A stretch of 64,000 nt of DNA, taken from positions 3,286,001 through 3,350,000 of the forward strand of contig CAWGOF010000003.1 of assembly GCA_963824225.1 (NCBI GenBank), written 5' to 3'. Made by a program: the position numbers and the translations under genes. The notes under the pieces are model-generated. The model searched no databases. It had not been told where the DNA came from and worked only from the letters and a program-made list of their open reading frames with translations. Below, piece by piece: positions 57,803-64,000 of this stretch. This DNA is from CAWGOF01 sp963824225. Its GTDB lineage: Bacteria > Acidobacteriota > Polarisedimenticolia > Polarisedimenticolales > Polarisedimenticolaceae. The first letter of the stretch is position 1; every line of letters begins with the position of its first letter.

Positions 57803-58435
57803 TCAGGAGTACTTCACGAGCACGGTTTCGATGACGTTGGCCACATCCTCGCACTTGTCCGTCGCCAGCTCGAGGTGCTCGTACAGGTCCTTCCATTTGA
57901 TGACGTCGATCGGATCGCGCATCTCGCCGTTGAACAGCTGGTTCAGCGCCTCGCGCATCACCTGATCCGCCTCGTTCTCGAGCTGGTTGATCCGCGCGCA
58001 CTGCCGGATGATCTCCTCGTGGCGCTTCAGGTCGCGCAGCAGACGGATCCCGGCCTCGACCTCGGCCGCCCCGCACTCGATGATCCGCACGAACTCGATC
58101 GCCTGGGGCGTCAGCGACTCGATCTTGAACGTGACCAGTCGCTTGGCCACGGCATCGATGTAATCGAGCACGTCGTCGAGCCGCGTGCACAGCGCGTAGA
58201 TGTCTTCCCGATCGAGCGGCGTCAGGAACGTCTTGTTCAGCCGCTTCATCAGCTGATGCACGAGATCGTCGCCCTCGTGCTCGATCGTGTGGATCTGCTC
58301 GCACATCGCGACGATGCGGTCGAACGGGGGCTTCGACTCGAGACACCGGGCGAGCGTGACCGCGGCTTTGTTGACCACGCCGGCCTGCTTCTCGAGCAGG
58401 TCGAAGAACTCGACTTCACGGGGGAAGATCCGCAC
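57803..58435 (-). CDS. DUF47/PhoU-like regulator of the PiT transporter
   Basis: A 210-residue all-helical protein of the DUF47 family (FFDLLEKQAGVVNKAAVTLARCLE; IHTIEHEGDDLVHQLMKRLNKTFLTPLDREDIYALCTRLDDVLDYIDAVAKRLVTF). The conserved EHEGD and DREDIY..C..LDDVLDYID acidic metal-binding clusters are present. Such PhoU-like proteins accompany PiT transporters and control them. GTG start at 58435 with GGAGG upstream. First gene of the two-gene phosphate operon. Confidence 0.94.
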   Translation of the reverse strand: MRIFPREVEFFDLLEKQAGVVNKAAVTLARCLESKPPFDRIVAMCEQIHTIEHEGDDLVHQLMKRLNKTFLTPLDREDIYALCTRLDDVLDYIDAVAKRLVTFKIESLTPQAIEFVRIIECGAAEVEAGIRLLRDLKRHEEIIRQCARINQLENEADQVMREALNQLFNGEMRDPIDVIKWKDLYEHLELATDKCEDVANVIETVLVKYS

Positions 58436-58509
58436 GGGAGCCTCCGGAGCGGGCCAGATCTATCACCGTCACCGCCTCGGCGCAATAGATTCGCTCGAGC
58501 TTCGCCCGT

Positions 58510-58995
58510 TCAGTGGGCATGCGGGTCGGCCTCAGGCAGCTCGATCCCGTAGGCCAGCACCAGACGCCACGCCCCGTCCTGTCGCTCGAACACGTCGGTG
58601 AACGCGGTGCGTCCGGTCACCAAGCTTCCGTCAGGCGCACGCGTCGTCGCGCGCTGGACCCCGGTGACCACGACGGCGTCCCCGAAGACCGCCGCGTGCA
58701 GCTGCTCGCCCTCGACGGAAACGATCTCGACCGGGATCGCGGCGACATTGTGCAGGAACTCGGGCTTGCGAATGTCCCGACTCCCCGGGCTGCGATAGAG
58801 GAACTCGTCCGACAGCAGGCCGGCCAGGCGCGGTGCGTCCTTGCGCGCGATCGCCCCGAACGTCTCGTGCTCGAGACGCAGAACCTCGTCGACGGCGGCA
58901 GAATCGCGTTCCACTCTCGGCTGCGCTCCTCCCCCGTTGCACGCGAGCAAGGTCGAGACGACCGCAATGCCGAGCGCCGAGGCGAGCCTTCGCAT
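58510..58995 (-). CDS. Lipoprotein with NTF2-like/DUF4440 domain
   Basis: A 161-residue protein with a lipobox VSTLLAC (lipidated Cys about 19) and an NTF2-like cone-shaped domain: VDEVLRLEHETFGAIARKDAPRLAGLLSDEFLYRSPGSRDIRKPEFLHN, then VVVTGVQRATTRAPDGSLVTGRTAFTDVFERQDGAWRLVLAYG. The domain commonly binds small ligands or acts as an isomerase-like scaffold; there is no clear catalytic residue set. It runs toward the DUF47 gene on the same strand, 74 bases upstream of it, but is probably separate. Confidence 0.82.
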   Translation of the reverse strand: MRRLASALGIAVVSTLLACNGGGAQPRVERDSAAVDEVLRLEHETFGAIARKDAPRLAGLLSDEFLYRSPGSRDIRKPEFLHNVAAIPVEIVSVEGEQLHAAVFGDAVVVTGVQRATTRAPDGSLVTGRTAFTDVFERQDGAWRLVLAYGIELPEADPHAH

Positions 58996-59180
58996 CCGGT
59001 CCAGATTAGCCTACCCTGGACGCTTTGCGCGGTGCTAGCCTTGGGCTGCGGCAGGTCAAGAAACGGGGTTGGGCAAACCGCGAGAACACGCTGGGGATGC
59101 TGATCGATCTCAGCATCGCGGCCGAGCTGCCGCTCTTGGAGTAGCCTGGTGACGAACCCCACAGCGAACGGAGGTCGGTC
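58996..59180. other. Intergenic region with a possible small coding remnant
   Basis: Between two divergently oriented genes, the + strand frame ending at the TAG 59142-59144 reads LRQVKKRGWANRENTLGMLIDLSIAAELPLLE. This looks protein-like, but it has no ATG or GTG start and a stop only 45 codons upstream. It may be the tail of a deleted gene. The remaining bases contain the promoter region of the following gene (ribosome site GGAGG at 59170-59174). Confidence 0.35.
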
Positions 59181-59750
59181 ATGAAAAGTGCGCTCGTCTT
59201 GTTGCTCGTGATCGGGCTCGCGGCGCCATCTGCGGTCGTGAGCCAGGCGCCGCCCGCTAGCCAGCCCTCGGGCCAGAAGTCGCTCGCCGCGACGATGAGC
59301 GTCTATGTCTTCCCGAACGCCGGGCAAGCTCCCGATCAGCAGTCCAAGGACGAAGGTGAGTGCTACAACTGGGCCGTGCAGAATACCGGGACCGACCCGT
59401 TCCAGCTGTCCAAGCAGTCGGAGCAACAGAAGCAGCAGACCGAGCAGCAGAAGGCGCAAGCGCAGTCGGCCGGGAAAGGCGCGGGGGCCGGCGGAGCGGT
59501 CAAGGGCGCGGCCGCCGGCGCCCTGATCGGCGAGATCGCGAGCGACGACGCGGGCGAAGGTGCGGCGATCGGCGCAGCGGCGGGGCTGGTCCACGGGCGA
59601 CGCCAGGCGCGTCGCGCGCAGGGCCAGGCGACGCAGCAGGCCGAGGCGCAGGGCCAGCAGGCGCAGGCGGCCACGGCCGAGCAGCTCACGAACTTCAAGA
59701 AGGCGTTCAGCGTGTGTCTCGAAGCCAAGAAGTACATGGTCAAGTACTGA
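59181..59750 (+). CDS. Exported glycine-zipper / YMGG-like protein
   Basis: A 189-residue protein with signal peptide MKSALVLLLVIGLAAPSAVVSQ. The sequence VYVFPNAGQAPDQQSKDEGECYNWAVQNTGTDP follows (a conserved block in these proteins), then a Gln/Lys-rich coiled stretch. A Gly/Ala zipper comes next (GKGAGAGGAVKGAAAGALIGEIASDDAGEGAAIGAAAGLVHG), then a second coiled stretch, and NFKKAFSVCLEAKKYMVKY. The glycine zipper is expected to insert in or associate with a membrane. Family common in Gram-negatives; function unknown. Confidence 0.8.
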   Translation: MKSALVLLLVIGLAAPSAVVSQAPPASQPSGQKSLAATMSVYVFPNAGQAPDQQSKDEGECYNWAVQNTGTDPFQLSKQSEQQKQQTEQQKAQAQSAGKGAGAGGAVKGAAAGALIGEIASDDAGEGAAIGAAAGLVHGRRQARRAQGQATQQAEAQGQQAQAATAEQLTNFKKAFSVCLEAKKYMVKY

Positions 59751-59765
59751 CGGTCGGGGGGTGCC

Positions 59766-60203
59766 ATGAGATCGACGAGAACGAGCCTGCTGCTGCTTTT
59801 GACAGCGCTCGTCGGTGCGAGCGCGCTCTCGGCCGAGCCGCTCTCCGGCGCGACACGGGTGCTGTGTGCGAGCACGAACCTGGGTGTGTGCGTGGACACG
59901 GGCGATTGCGAGACGGGCCCCGCCTGGACGCTCGACGTCCCCGAGTTCATCGAGATCGACCTGACGAAGAAGACACTGTCCTCGACCGAGGCCAGCGGCC
60001 GCAACCGCGTCTCGCAGGCGGCGAACGTGATCCGGCAGGGCGGGTCGATCGTGCTCCAGGGCGTGGAGAACGGCCGGGCGTACTCGATCTCGATCGAAGA
60101 GTCGACCGGGCGCATGACGGCTGCCGTGGCCCGCGACTGGCTCGGCGTCGTCGTGTTCGGTCAGTGCACGCCGCTCCCCGGTGGAGCGTCGCACGCGAAG
60201 TAG
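59766..60203 (+). CDS. Exported protein of unknown function
   Basis: A 145-residue protein with signal peptide ending SALSAE. The mature part carries three cysteines in LCASTNLGVCVDTGDCETG and continues WTLDVPEFIEIDLTKKTLSSTEASGRNRVSQAANVIRQGGSIVLQGVENGRAYSISIEESTGRMTAAVARDWLGVVVFGQC, a small beta-sheet domain. Similar small exported proteins are common in proteobacteria without assigned role. Its 3' end overlaps the HupE start by 23 bases, implying coupled expression with it. Confidence 0.75.
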   Translation: MRSTRTSLLLLLTALVGASALSAEPLSGATRVLCASTNLGVCVDTGDCETGPAWTLDVPEFIEIDLTKKTLSSTEASGRNRVSQAANVIRQGGSIVLQGVENGRAYSISIEESTGRMTAAVARDWLGVVVFGQCTPLPGGASHAK

Positions 60204-61179
60204 CGCCCGTCGCGCGATTGCCCTCTTTGCGGCGCTGTGGCCGCTCCTCTGCCTCGCGCACGAGGTGCGACCGTCGTACCTCGAGCTGCGCGAGACCGAC
60301 CCTGGCGAGTTCCGCGTGCTGTGGAAGACACCTACGCACGGCGACGCCCGGTTCGCGCTCGAGCCCGTGTTCTCGGGTGACGCGACGCGCACCTCGCCGG
60401 TGTCGAGGCGCACGACAGCCGGCGCCGCGATTCAGACGTGGACGCTGCGCGCGCCGGCGCTGCGCGGTCAGACGCTGAGCATCACGGATCCGGAAGGAAC
60501 GATGTCCGACACTCTCGTGCGCATCGAGTTCGCCGATGGCACGACGTGGACGCAGCGCCTGACGCCCGATCGACCGGCAGCGCGAATTCCGGCTCACGAG
60601 TCGTCGTTCGCGGTTGCCGGGACGTATTTGAAGCTCGGCGTCGAGCACATCCTGCTCGGCATCGACCACCTGCTGTTCATCCTGGCTCTGCTGCTGATCA
60701 CGCGCGGAACGTGGCGCCTGATCAAGACCGTGACGGCGTTCACGGTGGCGCACAGCATCACACTCGCGCTGGCCACGCTCGGCTTCGTGCACGTGCCGCA
60801 AGCGCCGGTCGAGGCCGTCATCGCTCTGTCGATCGTGTTCGTCGCCGCCGAGATCCTGCGGGTTCGCAACGGGCCGGGTGGGATCGCGTCCCGGGCACCG
60901 TGGATCGTCGCGTTCGCCTTCGGCCTCCTGCACGGCTTCGGCTTCGCCGGTGCGCTGGCCGATGTGGGCTTGCCCGAGCGGCACGTCCCGCTCGCGCTTC
61001 TGCTGTTCAACGTGGGCGTGGAAGTCGGTCAGCTGCTGTTCGTTGCTCCGGCGCTGGGCATGCTGGCGCTGATCCGGCGCGTTCGGTTTCGGTTCCCGAG
61101 CTGGATCGAGATCGTGCCGCCCTACGCCATCGGCAGCGTCGCCATGTTCTGGGTCATCCAGCGCGTCGCGGCATTCTGA
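60181..61179 (+). CDS. HupE/UreJ-type membrane protein
   Basis: A 332-residue protein. A signal-like leader precedes a periplasmic beta domain (AHEVRPSYLELRETDPGEFRVLWKTPT...). Six or seven transmembrane helices follow, with the HupE/UreJ_2 marker YLKLGVEHILLGIDHLLFILALLLI, then LIKTVTAFTVAHSITLALATLGFV, FAFGLLHGFGFAGALADVGLP and LLLFNVGVEVGQLLFVAPAL. The conserved histidines (H.L.GIDH, AHS, LLHG) probably bind nickel or another metal. No hydrogenase or urease gene is nearby. GTG start at 60181 inside the previous gene's end. The REP palindrome lies just past its stop. Confidence 0.85.
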   Translation: MERRTRSSARRAIALFAALWPLLCLAHEVRPSYLELRETDPGEFRVLWKTPTHGDARFALEPVFSGDATRTSPVSRRTTAGAAIQTWTLRAPALRGQTLSITDPEGTMSDTLVRIEFADGTTWTQRLTPDRPAARIPAHESSFAVAGTYLKLGVEHILLGIDHLLFILALLLITRGTWRLIKTVTAFTVAHSITLALATLGFVHVPQAPVEAVIALSIVFVAAEILRVRNGPGGIASRAPWIVAFAFGLLHGFGFAGALADVGLPERHVPLALLLFNVGVEVGQLLFVAPALGMLALIRRVRFRFPSWIEIVPPYAIGSVAMFWVIQRVAAF

Positions 61180-61182
61180 TCC

Positions 61183-61243
61183 GGGGTCAGGTCTCGAATC
61201 TTTGCATCGATCGCGACGACACAAAGATTCGAGACCTGACCCC
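61183..61243. repeat. Palindromic REP-type element (REPIN-like) between convergent genes
   Basis: Two perfect 22-base arms (61183-61204 and 61222-61243) are exact reverse complements around a 17-base loop. The left arm starts GGGGTCAGGTCTCGA. A related single arm with one mismatch is at 56626-56647. This size and symmetry fit REP doublets dispersed by REP-associated tyrosine transposases, although no such gene is in the window. As RNA it forms a strong hairpin that can stop transcription from both the HupE gene and the convergent kelch/TSP3 gene. Confidence 0.85.
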
Positions 61244-61251
61244 CTAGTTCG

Positions 61252-64000
61252 CTACGGCGCAGCGCGCAGGAACAGCTCGTCCAGGCTGACGCTGTCGACC
61301 GCCTGATTTCCGGGCGTGCGGTCCGTGTCGACGACGCGGATCGTCACGGTGCCCGAGAGCCCCGCGGGAAGCGCGCCCACGAGATCGATCCCGTTGTCCG
61401 CGAACGGCAGGCTCGCGAGCGTGACCGCGGTGAAGCTCACGCCGTCCGTCGAGTACTCGAAGCGGAAGTTGTCGCCATCGGTGCTCGTCGAGCGGAAGCC
61501 TTCCACGTGGAGCTGCTTGAACGAGCCGGCGCCGACCGTGAACGTCCAGCGATGCTCGAGCCGGCTGACGCGCGTCGAGGGACTGCCGCCGGTGACCTCT
61601 TCTGTGATCGTCTGCACCAGGTTGTCCGACGCCGTCACGTTCGACAGCGCACCTGTGGTCGTGCCGAAGACGGCGCTCTCGCCCGTCGCGTCGCTGTCGG
61701 TATGCGGGTTGCCCGCACAGGCGCCGGCACCGTTCGTGCGCTCGGCCTCGGTGCTGTCGGTGCCGAGACCGCCCAGGCCGCAGTCGTAGCTCTGCGCCTG
61801 GACCAAGTAAGCGAACCCCTGACCCGAGGCCGGAACAGTCGCGTCGCTGTAGCTCGTCGCGGCCACGCCCTGGGCGAGGCAGGCGCCGTACGTTCCGCTG
61901 GCGACTGTGTCGAGGTCGCCACGCGTGATCGAGTAGACGTCGGCGCCGATGACGGCACTCCAGGAAAGCGCGATCGTTCCCGCCGCAGGCTTGCTCGCCG
62001 TCATGCCCGGTACCGCTCCCGGCGTGCGGTCGTTCGGGTCGCTCACCTGGCAGTCGCACGCGTCGCCCGCGCCGTCGGCGTCGGTGTCCGCTTGACCGGG
62101 ATTGGAGAGGCTCGGGCATACGTCGCACAGGTCGCCCAGGCCGTCCGTGTCGGTGTCGCGTTGCGCAGTGTTGAACACGCTCACGCAGTTGTCGCTCGCG
62201 CATGCATTGCCCGGGAAGCCCGGGTTACCGAACGCATCGCCGTCCGCGTCGGTGCATCCGTCGCAGGCGTCGCCTGCGCCGTCGACGTCGAAGTCGGTCT
62301 GCGTCGGATTCGAGGTCGCCGGGCAGTTGTCGGTCCCGCACACATTGCCTGGGAAACCTGGGTTGCCGAACGCATCACCATCCGTGTCGGTGCATCCGTC
62401 GCAGGCGTCGCCTGCCCCGTCCGTGTCGAAGTCGGTCTGGGTCGGGTTCGCCGTCGTCGGGCAGTTGTCGGTCCCGCACACATTGCCTGGGAAACCTGGG
62501 TTACCGAACGCATCACCATCCGTGTCGGTGCACCCGTCGCAGGCGTCGCCCGCGCTGTCGGCGTCGAAGTCGGTCTGCGTGGGGTTCACGTCATCCGGGC
62601 AGTTGTCGAGCGCGCAGGTGTTGACCGGGAAGCCGGGATCGCCGAACGCGTCGCCGTCGAGATCGGTGCACGTGTCGCACGCATCGCCGAGGTCGTCCAC
62701 ATCCGCGTCGGCTTGATTGGCGTTCGCCAGGCCCGGGCAGTTGTCACACAGCTCGGGAACGCCGTCGCCTTCGGCATCGATGTTGATGACGTAGCGTCCG
62801 CCGTCGCGGTATGCCGCGCCCGCGTTGTAGAACCCGCCCGCGAGAAAGACGAGCCCGTTCACCGAGGCGCGAAAGCTTGGTGAGCGCCCAGCCGGCGCGT
62901 CGATCAACGACGTCAGTTGCCAGGCGTTGGTCGTCGGGTCGAATCTCGCCCCGTTGTTCGTGAAAGTGGTTTCATCTCCGCTTCCCAGCGTCCCGCCCCA
63001 GTGGAGGAGGTGGGTCCCGGTCCAAACGCGCGCGCCGTTGCCGCCGATCCCGCTCGGCGGCGGCGGTACGGGCGTCCAGGTGTCGTTGGCCGGGTTGTAG
63101 CGCGCGGTGGACGAGCCAAAGACGTACAGCTCGGTCCCGGTCCAAATGCAGGAGCTCGCGCTTCCGGGCACCGTCCCGGACGTCATCGGGGCCCAGGTAT
63201 TCGAGGCCAGGTGGAAGCGGCCTCCGGAAGTATTGGGCTGAAAGCCGCTGCCGCCGTAGATGATCATCTCGTCGCCGTCCCAGAACGCACAGTGACCGGC
63301 CCGATTCAGCGGAGCGTTCTCTGTCGGGATGTCGGCCAGCCACGTATCGGTCGCCAGGTCGTACCGCTGGCCGTCGGCGAGCGGATTCGGACTGCTCCCG
63401 CCGCCCCAGATGATGATCAAGCTGCCGGTCCAGACGACCGAATGACCGCTGCGGGCCCAGGGTGCGTCGACCAACGACATCACGTTCCACACGTCGCCGA
63501 TCGGGTTGTACAGGAGCCCGTGCCCCGGTTCGGAACAGCACGGAGCTTCTGCGCCCCACATGACCGCGAGCTCGCCCGTCCAGGTCGGCCCTGCCCAGAA
63601 CCCCGGGCCCCCGGGCCGCCCGCTCGGCGGAATCACTCGCTCGGTGTGCGTGAGGGGGTTGTAGGCCCAACCGGGCCCGCCGTACGAGAGGAATATCAGC
63701 TCGCTGCCGGTCCAGAGCGGGCTTCCGGAATGCTCCCCGACGCTCGCAGCGACGCCGCCGGTCGAGGTCGGCGTCCACGTGTCGGTCGCCGGGTCGTAGC
63801 GCCCACCGGTGTAGGTCGCGTTCGTCGAGAATAGCTGGCCGCCCCAGATGATCAGGAGATCGCCGGTCCAGATTCCGCTGTGGTTGAGCCGTTCCGTGGG
63901 CGAGTTCGTCGAAGAGAAGTTGGGACCCCATTGGTTCGTCGCCGGATCGTAGGCCCGACCGTTCCCGAACGCGCCGCCGATGCCGCCGCCCCAAATCAGC
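61252..64000 (-). CDS. Kelch-type propeller protein with thrombospondin type-3 repeats (5' end outside window)
   Basis: The frame is open through base 64000, so only the C-terminal ~915 residues are seen. The first part is a series of kelch-like blades (LIWGGG..., SGIWTGDLLIIWGG, HSVVWTGSLIIIWGGGS, HCAFWDGDEMIIYGGSG, ARVWTGTHLLHWGG), each with YDPATDTW-type ends. It is followed by thrombospondin type-3 calcium-binding repeats in four or five units (D.D.DG.GD.CD.C..D.DGD). A fibronectin-like region (AGTIALSWSAVIGADVYSITRGDLDTV) and a C-terminal beta-sandwich domain (TVTIRVVDTDRTPGNQAVDSVSLDELFL) complete it. It is a large surface or secreted Ca2+-binding protein. The GTG at 63636 is not the real start. 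Confidence 0.85.
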   Translation of the reverse strand, partial: LIWGGGIGGAFGNGRAYDPATNQWGPNFSSTNSPTERLNHSGIWTGDLLIIWGGQLFSTNATYTGGRYDPATDTWTPTSTGGVAASVGEHSGSPLWTGSELIFLSYGGPGWAYNPLTHTERVIPPSGRPGGPGFWAGPTWTGELAVMWGAEAPCCSEPGHGLLYNPIGDVWNVMSLVDAPWARSGHSVVWTGSLIIIWGGGSSPNPLADGQRYDLATDTWLADIPTENAPLNRAGHCAFWDGDEMIIYGGSGFQPNTSGGRFHLASNTWAPMTSGTVPGSASSCIWTGTELYVFGSSTARYNPANDTWTPVPPPPSGIGGNGARVWTGTHLLHWGGTLGSGDETTFTNNGARFDPTTNAWQLTSLIDAPAGRSPSFRASVNGLVFLAGGFYNAGAAYRDGGRYVINIDAEGDGVPELCDNCPGLANANQADADVDDLGDACDTCTDLDGDAFGDPGFPVNTCALDNCPDDVNPTQTDFDADSAGDACDGCTDTDGDAFGNPGFPGNVCGTDNCPTTANPTQTDFDTDGAGDACDGCTDTDGDAFGNPGFPGNVCGTDNCPATSNPTQTDFDVDGAGDACDGCTDADGDAFGNPGFPGNACASDNCVSVFNTAQRDTDTDGLGDLCDVCPSLSNPGQADTDADGAGDACDCQVSDPNDRTPGAVPGMTASKPAAGTIALSWSAVIGADVYSITRGDLDTVASGTYGACLAQGVAATSYSDATVPASGQGFAYLVQAQSYDCGLGGLGTDSTEAERTNGAGACAGNPHTDSDATGESAVFGTTTGALSNVTASDNLVQTITEEVTGGSPSTRVSRLEHRWTFTVGAGSFKQLHVEGFRSTSTDGDNFRFEYSTDGVSFTAVTLASLPFADNGIDLVGALPAGLSGTVTIRVVDTDRTPGNQAVDSVSLDELFLRAAP
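62200..62640 (-). repeat. 138-bp tandem coding repeats (TSP3 units)
   Basis: Within the kelch/TSP3 gene a 46-residue unit (core DGCTDTDGDAFGNPGFPGN) is repeated at a 138-base period. For example, CATTGCCTGG recurs at 62343 and 62481. The two central units are almost identical at DNA level, the outer ones more diverged. This indicates recent duplication or gene conversion, and copy number may vary between strains. Confidence 0.85.

Noticed and set aside
62200..62640. CRISPR-like repeat array
   Set aside because: The 138-base period keeps an open frame encoding calcium-binding TSP3 units; there are no short repeats with unique spacers and no cas genes.

Overview
The window is strongly GC-rich DNA from a Gram-negative bacterium. 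It has Sec-type signal peptides, outer-membrane beta-barrels, lipoproteins and a tripartite RND pump. The combination of an Hanks-type kinase fused to a TolB-like propeller, a sigma-54 two-component pair, CRTAC1/ASPIC-UnbV and TPR proteins, a kelch plus thrombospondin-3 protein and an extra EF-G points to a large-genome environmental lineage of the Myxococcota / Binatota / Acidobacteriota kind. That assignment is inference; no rRNA or other taxonomic marker is present. Two single-base frameshifts in G-rich runs suggest either draft-assembly errors or young pseudogenes.

Layout. 1-8.4 kb: the C-terminal part of an Lhr-type helicase, an outer-membrane protein, a vanadium-haloperoxidase-like protein, and a histidine kinase / NtrC-type regulator pair whose kinase is frameshifted near its end. 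8.3-11.0 kb: a mosaic accessory island. The 3' end of the regulator gene (its Fis-type helix-turn-helix) recurs twice more, the second time next to a tRNA 3' half. Short cargo modules sit between the copies: a netrin-like exported protein, a RelE/ParE toxin-antitoxin pair, and a two-gene nucleotidyltransferase unit. 11-22 kb: a minus-strand group (arylsulfatase, barrel protein, Ig-like repeat protein, another barrel protein), then YceI, an M28 peptidase, an exported protein and a patatin-barrel (type Vd) protein. 22-26 kb: HicAB, small envelope proteins and a membrane-anchored parvulin. 26-36.8 kb: a heparinase-like protein, a Ca2+/H+ antiporter coupled to a K+-channel-like protein, a kinase-propeller fusion, an S41-like protein and small genes. 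36.8-38.8 kb: transhydrogenase SthA with a coupled exported protein. 38.9-46.8 kb: an RND efflux operon with an unusual fourth gene. 46.8-52.4 kb: a long, tightly packed minus-strand run of exported and membrane proteins. 52.5-56.6 kb: an HTH-TPR regulator, an exported protein and an EF-G paralogue. 56.7-58.4 kb: a PiT phosphate transporter with its PhoU-like partner. 58.5-61.2 kb: small exported proteins and HupE/UreJ. 61.25-64 kb: a kelch/TSP3 protein running off the window.

Gene organisation is compact. Many neighbours overlap by ATGA, GTGA or TTGA, which indicates translational coupling and was used to choose starts. A palindromic REP-type element lies between two convergent genes at 61.2 kb, and a decayed relative lies between convergent genes at 56.63 kb.

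The most interesting structure is the repeated regulator tail at 8.3-11.0 kb. It looks like a hotspot in which successive insertions each carried or regenerated the same gene end, with the 12-mer ATCGACGGCTGA (one copy altered at its last base) closing each module, including the nucleotidyltransferase gene. No integrase or transposase gene is visible in the window, so the mechanism is unknown.
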